IMG/VR virus record: IMGVR_UViG_3300000117_000059
Span: 1 to 42,973 of that record
Strand: one strand, 5' to 3'
Length of the DNA: 42,973 nt
Origin: a virus
Numbering within the stretch: the stretch's first letter is position 1; the number at the start of each line of letters is the position of its first letter. A model generated the notes under the pieces. It had not been told where the DNA came from. It did no database searches and worked only from the letters and a program-made list of their open reading frames with translations. Below are positions 1-8,591 of the stretch, one piece after another. Position numbers and translations under genes: made by a program.

Positions 1-31
1 TAAATGAATCTATAGAACTTGGATAAGCCAT
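1..31 (-). CDS. Start of a fibre-like structural protein (partial)
   Basis: The last bases of the window read, on the minus strand, an ATG followed by nine sense codons (MAYPSSIDSF) running off the edge. It is preceded by an AGGTGG ribosome-binding sequence five bases from the ATG and lies 24 bases after the stop of the gp6-like gene. 'MA(Y/F)P(S/T)S(I/V)DSFTNP' is, from memory, a common opening of fibre or spike proteins in marine phages, and the position after the baseplate wedge genes fits. Only ten residues are visible, so the product is a guess; that a gene starts here is fairly secure. Confidence 0.55.
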   Translation of the reverse strand, partial: MAYPSSIDSF

Positions 32-55
32 CTAAACCACCTATACTCGACCGTA

Positions 56-1480
56 TTATTTTAAAATTTCTATAGATACGCTAGTTAAACTTGCGTACTC
101 ATTAGAGGCTATCACTACGTCGCTGGTAGGCTCAGTCAAAGTCACTGATGATACCCCATCTACATTTTGAATAGCAGTTATGATTTTTGATAAAGGCACA
201 TCTGTGCCCAACTTTATCGCGGAGTCATCCGTACCTGTCATATTGAATAGTGCATTCAATGATGTAATAGCTTGAGTCTGCACTACTACCGGGTCGTAAG
301 CATCGTAAACTTTAATCTTACCAATAACGGAAACGTCTTTTTTCTCAGGACTCTCCACAGTAAACAAAGTAGCGTTAACTTTACTTTTAAGGAGTTCTTC
401 CCGAACCTTAGTGTTTAAAGCATCCGAGGGTTGTCCGTTTTCGCCAACTACATAAACCTTAACATTGAAAAAAGACATACTACTGTCAGTGTTGTAATCG
501 ACAGCATAAGCCCTTAAGACCCCGCCTACATTTAGAGATAATGCCTCCCAGTCAGCGAGAGTGACCGCTCTCCGCAATGTTTTAAAAGTGCTGGGGTATC
601 GCCTTCTAGCTCTTTCAATGGTCTCGTAATCAGACCCGCCAGTAGAAGGCATCGCATTTGTAATACTTAGGGAAGCCACCTCACCATTCGCATCATTGAC
701 GGAATTTAGGCTAGTCAAAGTGTTAGCGTTTACATGACCACCGATACCTAGAGTCACTAAAAAGCTAACGAAAACCTTAGCTCCCACAGGAGGGATTTTA
801 CCTTCGACGCCGTCTCCAAACTCCACCAAGACACGCTTGTCCGAAGTATAAATTACCCGATAAACAAGGTCAGTGTTCGCGTGGCCTACAAAAGTATTAT
901 TTGTAGCTTGAGACCACATCACATTATCAACTAAAACTTCGACTTGACCATCCGCTATATACTGCCTTGGCAGCACTACAGCGTAGTAAGGTTGTCCATT
1001 TGCAGCTATTGATAGCTCTGACCAAGTCCCTTGGACTGCGGGTATGGTGACTGAGGTAGTTGTAGATGTAAAAACGGCAGATGAGCTAGTCGCAAAAGCA
1101 ATTTTCTCGCTAGCACTGCTATTAATTATCGTCTTTCTGGGGACTGTTATTTCAGTCGTGCTAGTGTCTGCCCTAGATATGGTTACATTTACTACTTCAG
1201 GTGTAGGGTTCTTAGGCTGGTACCCAATAAGTTTCAGCAGAGAGACCAAGCTGGCTCTCTCTTCCAAGGTGTCGATATAAGACTCAGCAGCAGTCCGGTC
1301 TAACGTAAAATTAGACATTTCAGCAACTGCGGCCCACTGATCCAGTAAAAATCGGCCTTCATTGCTCTCTAAAAAGTCATTTACATTTGGAAGAGACTCA
1401 GTAGCGTTCTGTAGATTTGTCCTGAGGTCCGCTAAAATAGTGGCAAACTCTCTACTAGTGTATGCAATAGAAGTAGCCAT
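56..1480 (-). CDS. Baseplate wedge protein, gp6 / baseplate J-like
   Basis: A 474-residue protein of the baseplate J / T4 gp6 family, which forms the wedge ring around the hub and transmits the signal for sheath contraction. Visible support: the N-terminal helical part (about 1-90) with 'YTSREFATILADL' and 'GRFLLDQWAAVAEM', typical of the family's opening; a central beta-rich part with 'VEFGDGVEGKIPPVGAKV' (about residue 220), the classic 'FGDG..G..P..G' motif of baseplate J proteins; then 'GGSDYETIERARRRYP' (about 285), the conserved helix of the family. T4 gp6 is longer (660 residues), so this is a compact version. It starts one base after gp25, the usual gp25-gp6 order. Confidence 0.87.
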   Translation of the reverse strand: MATSIAYTSREFATILADLRTNLQNATESLPNVNDFLESNEGRFLLDQWAAVAEMSNFTLDRTAAESYIDTLEERASLVSLLKLIGYQPKNPTPEVVNVTISRADTSTTEITVPRKTIINSSASEKIAFATSSSAVFTSTTTSVTIPAVQGTWSELSIAANGQPYYAVVLPRQYIADGQVEVLVDNVMWSQATNNTFVGHANTDLVYRVIYTSDKRVLVEFGDGVEGKIPPVGAKVFVSFLVTLGIGGHVNANTLTSLNSVNDANGEVASLSITNAMPSTGGSDYETIERARRRYPSTFKTLRRAVTLADWEALSLNVGGVLRAYAVDYNTDSSMSFFNVKVYVVGENGQPSDALNTKVREELLKSKVNATLFTVESPEKKDVSVIGKIKVYDAYDPVVVQTQAITSLNALFNMTGTDDSAIKLGTDVPLSKIITAIQNVDGVSSVTLTEPTSDVVIASNEYASLTSVSIEILK

Positions 1481-1481
1481 T

Positions 1482-1916
1482 TTAAGACCTACCTGCCCTT
1501 AGAAGAACAAAACTATTGGCGTCGATTTGCAGTTGCATGCCGACTTCTTCTCCGACAGTCATAATCATGTATTTAATATACATGTTTAACTGCGATTCTG
1601 ATATACCGCTACGGACATCTAGCACTTTAATTCGGGGTTCCCAAAGATTTAATGAGTCCCAGACGTACTGCTCAGCCATAGTCGCAGTGGCGTTATCTGC
1701 TGGCTGAAATAGAACCTTCCAAAGGTCGCTTCCGAAGGTAGGCGCAAACAGACGTTGACCCTTCTTAGTCAATAAAATAGTGATAATTGAATCAAAGATT
1801 AAGTCTTCTTCTAATTTTATCTTTGGGTATTTATAAGATGCTGTAGGAAGCCCAATACCCTTAAACGGGATCTGCTCTACGCCTGTCTCTGTTGTTTTTA
1901 ATTCAGCTGTTGGCAT
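1482..1916 (-). CDS. Baseplate wedge protein, gp25-like
   Basis: A 144-residue gp25-like protein (GPW/gp25 family), the wedge component that contacts sheath and gp6 and is conserved in all contractile injection systems. The hallmark stretch is visible: 'LLTKKGQRLFAPTFGSDLW' followed by 'DSLNLWEPRIKVLDVR', where the 'EPR' triplet is the family signature. Length matches the family (about 130 residues in T4). It lies 17 bases after the PAAR gene and one base before the gp6-like gene, giving the canonical spike tip - gp25 - gp6 order. Identification is secure. Confidence 0.94.
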   Translation of the reverse strand: MPTAELKTTETGVEQIPFKGIGLPTASYKYPKIKLEEDLIFDSIITILLTKKGQRLFAPTFGSDLWKVLFQPADNATATMAEQYVWDSLNLWEPRIKVLDVRSGISESQLNMYIKYMIMTVGEEVGMQLQIDANSFVLLRAGRS

Positions 1917-1933
1917 CTTAAATCTCTAGTAGT

Positions 1934-2236
1934 TCAGTCACCCGCAAAAACGGTATCGGAAGCGACTGTTATGACACCACCGTTGCCACATTTGTCACCA
2001 AGCCTTAAAACTTTTTTCTTTTCTCCGTGAGCAAAGACTGTCTCAGTAGAGACGATTATTTTAGTGCCGTCAGTAGAGCAGGTGTCTCCATCCACAGCTA
2101 TAATTCGTTTATCAATAAAAATATCTTCGGGGTTAACCGGCTTATTATTTTGGTCTCTTTCTCTTACTATAGAGCCTACAGATCCGCTTGGATGGACTAT
2201 AGTGTCGCCTTCTCGTGCAACTGCTTTTGAAGCCAT
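1934..2236 (-). CDS. PAAR-like spike tip protein
   Basis: A 100-residue protein of PAAR type, the sharp conical cap on the central spike. Visible signs are the three 'GD' turns characteristic of the fold ('AREGDTIVHPSG', 'AVDGDTCSTDG', 'LRLGDKCGNGGV') and short beta strands separated by Gly/Asp turns; the C-terminus ends 'ASDTVFAGD'. It follows the gp5-like spike gene and precedes gp25. The usual Zn-binding His/Cys set is not complete to my eye (one His near residue 16, another near 70, two Cys), so metal binding is uncertain. SD-like GAGGT lies upstream of the ATG. Confidence 0.85.
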   Translation of the reverse strand: MASKAVAREGDTIVHPSGSVGSIVRERDQNNKPVNPEDIFIDKRIIAVDGDTCSTDGTKIIVSTETVFAHGEKKKVLRLGDKCGNGGVITVASDTVFAGD

Positions 2237-2273
2237 TTTTACCTCGTCTTAACTCTACATGACGCTTTAATAG

Positions 2274-2287
2274 ATACTTATAAGTAT
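2274..2287. promoter_or_regulatory. 14-bp palindrome with TATAAG core in the spike-PAAR gap
   Basis: ATACTTATAAGTAT is a perfect 14-base palindrome in the 59-base gap between the spike stop and the PAAR start. Its TATAAGTA core differs by one base from the T4 late promoter TATAAATA, and it ends about 40 bases before the ATG. It could be a late promoter or an operator; it could also be chance in AT-rich DNA. Confidence 0.3.
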
Positions 2288-2295
2288 GGGTAAAA

Positions 2296-4650
2296 CTAAG
2301 GATTTAGATAGATTTTCTTACCCTCTAGTACTACTTTAGCACCACCAGCCGCCTCTAGTACGACAGTGCCATCTTTGATTTCCAAATGCGCTGCGGACTC
2401 ACCACCGCCCTCAGGGGTGGCTTCTTCAATGCGGACGGCCTTATTGTGTTGAGTGAAGGCACCAGACTTATCCTTTGCTTTTCTGCCATCGGTACCCCAT
2501 TTACTCTCATGCGCCTCTAGCTTCGCTACCCATGGTTGCTTATTTAGATATTTATAAGCCGCATAGATTTTCTCACCCTCGCCGGGTATCAACGGTATCC
2601 CAGTAGTGGGGTCTGGCGGTCCTTCCCACTTTAAAGCACCTATGGTGCCAGTAGTGTAATTGATTAAGCCGACACCATCCCCAGTCAAGTAACCCTTAGT
2701 CAAACTACTATCTTGAGATTTGTCTTTAACCCTTAAGGGAACCTTTATCTGGTATTGGTAGTTTGCGGTGATATAGGCACTTGGGCCGGGAGGAATGTCC
2801 CAGTCAGGTGGGTTTTTTATCTCCCCAGTCTCATAAACAACATACCCGCCAACTGGAGTCTTATTTTCGTTGTTACTTATGAATGCGTTCGATCCGTCAT
2901 CTATAAGACTAATGCTATTGGCTACTGCTTTGTATGTAGCAGTAATCTCTACTCCAGTGGGGATATCTTCAGACCAAACCGGCATCGACAAGATAGTACC
3001 GTCAGCATAACAGATCTTACCACCTGCGGTTTCTGTAGTAGAAGATTCCGTGTCCCCGCCTCCGGGCAGACTAAATGTCCCTTCACCATTATCTCCTACA
3101 GAGTCAAATAATCCGTAACACTTTACGGTACTCTTTAGTTCTCCATTATCTTCTACTTCTGTAGGAACTAAAGCTTTTAAAAATACCGAACCTTTAGATA
3201 TATTTAACTCGGAAAAGTTATTTAATTTTGGCTGATTAGTACCATCACCTACACCCAATACTTCGTCCTGAACTTCAATGCTCTCAGTCGCATTGATTAC
3301 TAAAGATCCGGGCACAATGTTACCAAAACTTAATTTCTTTTTAAGGGCAGGCTTACTTCTACCATCAGCGCCAAAATTTGGGTTGTTTAATGACTCACCC
3401 TCTATGCTGTTATCTCCCGCTATAGGAGCACTGATGGTCCAGATTTCCACACTACCCGGCACAATGGCACCTGAAGATACGCCCCCAGATGGCAAATCAG
3501 ATCCGCTGGCAGCGCCGCTGCCCTCGGCCACGCCGTGAGCTAAAAGTTCCAGCGGAGGCTGCTCCGTCCCATCGCCAATGCCTATTGTAATAGGTAAAGG
3601 TGGCCCTACGGCAACATCCCCCTCACCTAAAATGGAAAGCTTACCACCTACTCCGTCTATCTCAGCGGTACCCCCGTAGGTACCGTACTTGGGGGACATC
3701 GTGAACTTCTGATCCGAAAGACCTTGAAGTACGATGCCGACTTCGCCAACCGCGTACTCCTCTAAACCTTCGACCGAGTTCCCCCATTTTTGGTAGATAT
3801 TTTTAGCGCTTCCGGTATCTGGGAGAGGTTCTTCAATTCCTTCGTTTCTAAGAGTACCTAAAGTGCGTCTATTCCAGTTACCCTCGTTTTTGCTTTCGTT
3901 TACTGGGCATAAGAAGTGAAGCCCCTGTCCAAGCCTATCGACAATGGTCAATTCTTCTTCTTGAGCCTCATCAACTGCATAAATAGAATGACCCCTCGTA
4001 GTACTTGCGAAGACCCTGACAAGTGGTTCAGCTAACGACCTTTTATACCAAGACTCTGGCGGGGAGTCATTTCCATTAGGCTTAATGTAGGGCAGGCCAC
4101 TACTCTTCACAGAACCACCTAAAGTACCTTCACCAACACTTAAAGGGAATATTCGGTCACTACCAAAGTCGTCGTTGGTATTGGTAGCCACATCATCCTT
4201 CTCCATTTCCCTATATTGCCCACCATCTGACACTTTCTCTTGAAATTCGTAACCACCTCTAATATCTTTAGTGTCATGTGGGAGAACCCCATAAATCACC
4301 CCCAAGTAAATTGGGTACTCGGGGTCGCCCTGCCTAAACCCGATAATTACGGTGTCTCCTACCTCTGGCACGACAAAGGTACCCGGCATGGCACAAGGCC
4401 AAGCCCAAGGAAGAGAAGAAACAGGTGCTGCCCCCGTGCTATACTCTGTGTCTTTTAGTTCTATTCCGGTAAGATCGTTTTTTAATGGGATACGGACCTT
4501 TATTCGGCCAATGTTGAGAGGGTCAGCAGTGTAAGCAACTTTACCCTCGTACAGACCGTCAGATACTGAAGACCCAATACGACGCTTTATTTGACCTACG
4601 GTTACTGGAAGCTGCGCCCCAGCATTAGCGTCATTTCTATCTAACGGCAC
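2296..4650 (-). CDS. Central spike protein, gp5/VgrG-like with OB domain
   Basis: A 784-residue central spike protein. The N-terminal part (about 25-130) is the gp5-type OB fold: 'YEGKVAYTADPLNIGRIKVR', then 'SLPWAWPCAMPGTFVVPEVG' and 'DTVIIGFRQGDPEYPIYLG', the standard 'P..G..V...F..GD...P...G' signature. No lysozyme domain follows, unlike T4 gp5; the murein-degrading activity is instead in the hub protein upstream. The C-terminal 80 residues ('HNKAVRIEEATPEG', then 'LEIKDGTVVLEAAGGAKV') look like the trimeric beta-helix that carries the PAAR cap. The middle (about 330-700) is an unusually long insertion with repeated 'PGS..I' and 'GDGT.QP' elements and two copies of a beta module also present in the capsid protein. 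Confidence 0.9.
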   Translation of the reverse strand: MPLDRNDANAGAQLPVTVGQIKRRIGSSVSDGLYEGKVAYTADPLNIGRIKVRIPLKNDLTGIELKDTEYSTGAAPVSSLPWAWPCAMPGTFVVPEVGDTVIIGFRQGDPEYPIYLGVIYGVLPHDTKDIRGGYEFQEKVSDGGQYREMEKDDVATNTNDDFGSDRIFPLSVGEGTLGGSVKSSGLPYIKPNGNDSPPESWYKRSLAEPLVRVFASTTRGHSIYAVDEAQEEELTIVDRLGQGLHFLCPVNESKNEGNWNRRTLGTLRNEGIEEPLPDTGSAKNIYQKWGNSVEGLEEYAVGEVGIVLQGLSDQKFTMSPKYGTYGGTAEIDGVGGKLSILGEGDVAVGPPLPITIGIGDGTEQPPLELLAHGVAEGSGAASGSDLPSGGVSSGAIVPGSVEIWTISAPIAGDNSIEGESLNNPNFGADGRSKPALKKKLSFGNIVPGSLVINATESIEVQDEVLGVGDGTNQPKLNNFSELNISKGSVFLKALVPTEVEDNGELKSTVKCYGLFDSVGDNGEGTFSLPGGGDTESSTTETAGGKICYADGTILSMPVWSEDIPTGVEITATYKAVANSISLIDDGSNAFISNNENKTPVGGYVVYETGEIKNPPDWDIPPGPSAYITANYQYQIKVPLRVKDKSQDSSLTKGYLTGDGVGLINYTTGTIGALKWEGPPDPTTGIPLIPGEGEKIYAAYKYLNKQPWVAKLEAHESKWGTDGRKAKDKSGAFTQHNKAVRIEEATPEGGGESAAHLEIKDGTVVLEAAGGAKVVLEGKKIYLNP

Positions 4651-4659
4651 AATAAAACC

Positions 4660-5199
4660 TTACTTCCAGATGTCTGCAATAATTACGTCGCCAGTAGTTG
4701 GAGGTTGCCCAAAAGTTATTACAGCCCCAGAGATTGAGTACTCTCGAACCTCAGTAGTAGCTGAAGCTGATTGTTTGAACCTTAGGCCATTAACGTAAAC
4801 TGCTACTTTGTTTTCGGCAGGAACATGGCTTAACGTAAAGTTTGTCGTTGAGTTGTTAGGCGCAGGAGTTACTGTAGTGTTTAGGTAGACTACATTGATA
4901 TTGTCTTGATCAACAATAACGTCATTGTGTGAGACTGTTAAAGAACTGTCTATGACGGTATCGATCCTGATCCTGCCCGGTTCTGCATAAAACTGAACTT
5001 GACCATTGGTGTCAGTAACTAAAGGTTGTTGAATTAAGCTAGGACCACTTCCTGAAACACTAGTGTAGATAGCTTTTAAGTTACCGGAGCCTAATCCAGC
5101 ATCGCCAAGTTCGTAAACATACACATTTACGAAGCTTGCTGGAACTAAAGCCTGCTTAACATTTTTAGTTGCTACATAAGTGTAAGGATAAAAAGCCAT
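4660..5199 (-). CDS. Baseplate-associated fibre-like protein, unknown role
   Basis: A 179-residue protein between the hub and spike genes. The first half ('SFVNVYVYELGDAG', 'QPLVTDTNGQVQFYAEPGR') matches the pattern of small Ig-like domains in phage fibres, in which a 'V.VY' strand is followed by a 'TD.NG...FY..PG' turn. The second half has another beta pattern ('FTLSHVPAENKVAVYVNGLR', ending 'GDVIIADIWK'), resembling the C-terminal assembly domains of short fibres. It has no enzymatic motif. Spacing to its neighbours is 9 and 14 bases, so it is co-expressed with the hub. A baseplate or fibre-attachment role is inferred from position and fold-like pattern only. Confidence 0.6.
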   Translation of the reverse strand: MAFYPYTYVATKNVKQALVPASFVNVYVYELGDAGLGSGNLKAIYTSVSGSGPSLIQQPLVTDTNGQVQFYAEPGRIRIDTVIDSSLTVSHNDVIVDQDNINVVYLNTTVTPAPNNSTTNFTLSHVPAENKVAVYVNGLRFKQSASATTEVREYSISGAVITFGQPPTTGDVIIADIWK

Positions 5200-5213
5200 A
5201 TCAACCTCTGCTA

Positions 5214-7478
5214 CTACCTAGTGTTTAGATTATTGGAGACCTTTAAATTAGTTAAATCATCGGCCTCAGATTTGTTAAACCCAGTAAAGTTTGGGATTTG
5301 TAAGGTGTTACGTAACAATTCCAAGTAAGTTAAGTATTCACCACCTTGAATCACATGCCTAACTTCAGCAACCATCCACTTTCCTGAGGTATAGTGCAAG
5401 CCACGCTTAGCGTACAATTCCCTTGGCGTCGTAGGCCTATTGAGAAATATAGACCCTAGTATACCTTGAGTGGAATCTACTAAGTAGTCCCAACCCAGAG
5501 CATCTCTTGAACCAGCCGGATTAAATACTTCGATGGAGATGTCTACATTCATACCAGCGCGTACTTTAGGGTCTCCAAGAACCACCATTTGAGCCGTAAG
5601 CGCAGCTAAAGATCCAGATTGCCTGAAAGACTGTGCAGCACCTAATTGCTCTTCTTTATTTTTGTCAGGGCTGCTGTTTAAAGTAGTAGGGCTGACCGTT
5701 TTTGATAAAACCCCTTCAGGTCCGTCTTCTTGATAAGTTGTTTGGGTCGGTAACCCGCTACCGGGAAGAGAATTGCTATCTGAGTCCGTCGATTGAGACT
5801 TACTAGAAATAGGCTGTTTACTAACCATATCAGTCCCAGCAAGGACAGCTGAAACGCCGCCGAAGAGAGCAATCAACTGACCGTTAACGACAGGCTCAAA
5901 TCTTAATACCGTGCCTAAGCGACTCCTAGTGTAAGAGTAAGATCGGCCAGAAGGGGCATTTAATACGGGTGGGTGAAAGTGTAATGTAGATGGCTTTGTA
6001 GAACTGTCTAAATAAACAGTGTACGCACTTGAACCATCGGAATTTGCTGCGATAGGCGCAAGTTTTTCTCTTAGGAAAGTTATGTCATCCTTACCTGTCT
6101 GAGTTACAGGCCTGTCAGCTAGCTCATTGTTAACCGAAGAGTCATAAGAAAGTAAGGGTTTAGTCGCTTCCGTGCAGGCCAGCCAATTGTGCTCAGCGCA
6201 AATTGTCTCCACTATACCCAACTCTTGTATCGACATATCACCATCACCTACCATGGATTGGATAACTGGGACTGTATCAGCTGTTGTTCCGCTAGCGATA
6301 ACTCTACCTGTATTATCTTTATCTTTCACATGTGTTTTAGTCTTGCTCTCTAGTGCCGCCAGCGCGGAAGCGTCTGCAAAAACTAAATCTATCTCTACCC
6401 CGTAACCTAAAAATCTAGGTTGATAGTTTTGCAAATACATTTCCCTTCGAGGAGCTATAAATTCTTTCAATGGGTCTATTTTAATAGACTCGGAACCCAT
6501 GGACCCCGGAAATATTGTCCCAAATAGGCTGTCATCCTCAGCTATTTCAGCACTCGAAGGAGCATAGCCAAAGATAATTTTCACATTGTCGAGCGGGTCA
6601 AAGTCTGAAACAGCTAAACGGGTAGCGCTTTCCGAATCGTATTGAGGGTTCCCTACACTGTCTACCTCAGTACTGTTATCTCCACTAACTGCGTTAACTA
6701 TTACGTCCCCACCAGTATCGAAAAGCCTAGCTCTAGCAGTGGAAAGTCCCCCCAACCTTTCGTGTAGTTCAAAGTAAGTTAACCATCTAGGCCTGCCGCC
6801 GGGGTCGCCAGACGCTAAGTCAAAGGATGCCGTGCCTTTTTTGGGTGTGTACATAATTGATATGTACGGGGAATAAGGAGATCTAGGGATATAAGCTGTG
6901 GATGCCTTATTGCTGGACGTAGTCTCCCCGTTTGTAGCATTGTTTGTGATAATTGTGCAGGGATGGCTGCCTAGAGATGGAAAAGAGCTAGGGCTAGGTG
7001 GTGCGGGGGCCTCTTCTACATCTCCCCCCGATATTTCTACATACTTAGCCCAAACTTCATCTACGTAACTTTGATTTCTATAATTTCCGGTCTCAGGGTC
7101 GATACCAATAACATTGCCAGCGTTGTACGCAGCTAAAAGGCACTCGTAGTCACCATTTGAACAACCTACAACAATGCCCCTAGTAGCTAAGTAGGCTGTA
7201 CCGAACTTAATTGATAGTTCAGGAGTGGCGAGTGCCGGTGAGTAGTAAACCTCTCTAAGATCGTCTCGAACTAAGTCACTAGGAGAATAACCGACATCAG
7301 TTGCTGCATCTAGGCTAACCTGCATAGGGCCGTGAGCAAAATGGTTATTATCCCAATTAACTTGATACGGCTTGCCGCCTTCTTGAAGGAAAACAGCCTC
7401 TACAAAGTTTGGGTCTAATCCGTACTCGGACGCTTCCTTGAGAATTAAGGATTTAGAAAAAGCATCGGCTCTTACCAT
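5214..7478 (-). CDS. Baseplate hub protein with N-terminal lytic transglycosylase
   Basis: A 754-residue fusion. Residues about 1-150 form an SLT-type lytic transglycosylase that would cut the glycan strands of peptidoglycan during DNA injection: Glu33 in 'FLQEGGKPYQ' is the likely catalytic acid, followed by the family motifs 'HGPMQVS' (about 49-55) and 'LLAAYNAGN' (about 114-122). A Pro/Ser linker (about 155-170) leads to a long hub domain. The C-terminal 130 residues ('KVRAGMNVDISIEV', 'GKWMVAEVRHVIQGG') resemble hub proteins of the gp27/gpD type. It follows the LysM/gp53-like gene by 5 bases. T4 carries its lysozyme on gp5, so placement on the hub is a different architecture. Confidence 0.85.
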   Translation of the reverse strand: MVRADAFSKSLILKEASEYGLDPNFVEAVFLQEGGKPYQVNWDNNHFAHGPMQVSLDAATDVGYSPSDLVRDDLREVYYSPALATPELSIKFGTAYLATRGIVVGCSNGDYECLLAAYNAGNVIGIDPETGNYRNQSYVDEVWAKYVEISGGDVEEAPAPPSPSSFPSLGSHPCTIITNNATNGETTSSNKASTAYIPRSPYSPYISIMYTPKKGTASFDLASGDPGGRPRWLTYFELHERLGGLSTARARLFDTGGDVIVNAVSGDNSTEVDSVGNPQYDSESATRLAVSDFDPLDNVKIIFGYAPSSAEIAEDDSLFGTIFPGSMGSESIKIDPLKEFIAPRREMYLQNYQPRFLGYGVEIDLVFADASALAALESKTKTHVKDKDNTGRVIASGTTADTVPVIQSMVGDGDMSIQELGIVETICAEHNWLACTEATKPLLSYDSSVNNELADRPVTQTGKDDITFLREKLAPIAANSDGSSAYTVYLDSSTKPSTLHFHPPVLNAPSGRSYSYTRSRLGTVLRFEPVVNGQLIALFGGVSAVLAGTDMVSKQPISSKSQSTDSDSNSLPGSGLPTQTTYQEDGPEGVLSKTVSPTTLNSSPDKNKEEQLGAAQSFRQSGSLAALTAQMVVLGDPKVRAGMNVDISIEVFNPAGSRDALGWDYLVDSTQGILGSIFLNRPTTPRELYAKRGLHYTSGKWMVAEVRHVIQGGEYLTYLELLRNTLQIPNFTGFNKSEADDLTNLKVSNNLNTR

Positions 7479-7483
7479 GGCAC

Positions 7484-7831
7484 TTAAAACGCCCCACCAA
7501 CAATACTGTAAACCCTATTGAATGAAGGTATCCTTAACATCCTGCCCACTTCAGGGTCCATTATTGGGTTCTTTATTTCATTGGCCAAAGCAACTACCCA
7601 CCAGAGTAGTGGGCTTTGATATTTTTCTAACGCGATTAAGTCTAACCGATACTCTTGGCCTGCCGATACTTTGTGGAAAGTGTCGTCTTTGGAAGGTGCA
7701 AATGAATACTTATTGTAGGGAAATCTACCGTAAGCTGGACCTAAGTCTAGGTACAAAGAACTCCTTTGAAACCTAGAAGTTTTAGGTAGAGCTATATTAT
7801 TTACAGCAGAAGATTTTTCCTTGTCAGCCAT
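7484..7831 (-). CDS. Baseplate protein, gp53 / LysM-like
   Basis: A 115-residue protein with the pattern 'YRLDLIALEKYQSPLLWWVV' followed by 'ALANEIKNPIMDPEVGRML' and 'RIPSF'. This is the signature of small LysM-like baseplate proteins (T4 gp53 C-terminal domain; P2 gpX) in which 'LWW.IA.aN.I..P....G..LrIP' is conserved. In such particles the protein sits in the baseplate wedge or around the hub. Gene position directly before the hub and after the tube-initiator-like gene supports this. The N-terminal 50 residues are Tyr/Pro-rich and unassigned. Confidence 0.78.
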   Translation of the reverse strand: MADKEKSSAVNNIALPKTSRFQRSSLYLDLGPAYGRFPYNKYSFAPSKDDTFHKVSAGQEYRLDLIALEKYQSPLLWWVVALANEIKNPIMDPEVGRMLRIPSFNRVYSIVGGAF

Positions 7832-7844
7832 TTAATTTACCTAA

Positions 7845-8591
7845 CTAAAAAATTTCCCCTGCGTCGATATTACCTATACCTAGTAGACCCGCTTCAGACT
7901 TATCTAAGAATCTATCGTTACCATTCCTGACTTCTCTGGAACCCGGAGGACCGCTTCCTACATTTAAGTTTGTCTCTTGTAGAGAGACATCGACTTGCGC
8001 CCAAAACGGGTACATGGAGTCATTTAAAAGGTAAGACAACGGAACGTTAAACCCCGGAGGAATAAAGTCCAATAGTTCCGCAGGGTTTATAGATGCTTCA
8101 AACTCGATCCCAAAAAAAGATGCCGCTGCTGTAATGACAGGAAACTCTTGAGAAGAGGCCGGTGCCTTACCCCAAGGTCCGTGATATCGAACATCAACTC
8201 TAGTACACACGCAACGGCTGCTCAACCAAGAGCCTACCTGCAAGACTAAAGTAGGTGGGACTTTCGGAGTATCGACTTGCGCGTAGTCTGGATAGACCCA
8301 GCTTCTAACTTGACGGATCGGGTCAACAACATCAGTTTTGGGGTTGTTAGTAGCCGCAAATGTTAGAGGGAAATTAAAAATGCGAGGCCCTGAACCTGCG
8401 TAACCTAGAATAGGCTCTGACCTGCCAAGGATTGGGGTGTTCTGATAGTTAGCCGCCTTACTTTCAGTAAACATGGTCGGCATGTACTTAAAATTAATCC
8501 TGTCGCCCGTGGTGAGGTCAAGCAAGAATGCATCATCATTATCTTGAACTGAAAAACTTAACGGGCCAAAGGTTACAGATCTATCAGGCAT
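7845..8591 (-). CDS. Putative baseplate tube-initiator / hub cap protein
   Basis: A 248-residue protein immediately after the tape measure (TGATG overlap), the place where tailed phages encode the protein joining the baseplate to the tube (T4 gp48/gp54 role). Visible pattern: 'TGDRINFKYMPTMFTESKAA', 'PILGRSEPILGYAGSG', 'FPLTFAA', 'PPTLVLQVGSW' and 'FPVITAAASFFGIEFEAS', an alternation of beta strands similar to tube-like baseplate proteins. I recognise the pattern from large myoviruses but cannot tie it to one named T4 protein. No enzymatic motif. Confidence 0.6.
   Translation of the reverse strand: MPDRSVTFGPLSFSVQDNDDAFLLDLTTGDRINFKYMPTMFTESKAANYQNTPILGRSEPILGYAGSGPRIFNFPLTFAATNNPKTDVVDPIRQVRSWVYPDYAQVDTPKVPPTLVLQVGSWLSSRCVCTRVDVRYHGPWGKAPASSQEFPVITAAASFFGIEFEASINPAELLDFIPPGFNVPLSYLLNDSMYPFWAQVDVSLQETNLNVGSGPPGSREVRNGNDRFLDKSEAGLLGIGNIDAGEIF

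Noticed and set aside
1828-1835. Exact TATAAATA on the minus strand inside gp25 (another copy inside the spike gene near 2549)
   Set aside because: Both fall within coding sequence as ordinary codons and are far from any gene start, so they are poor late-promoter candidates.
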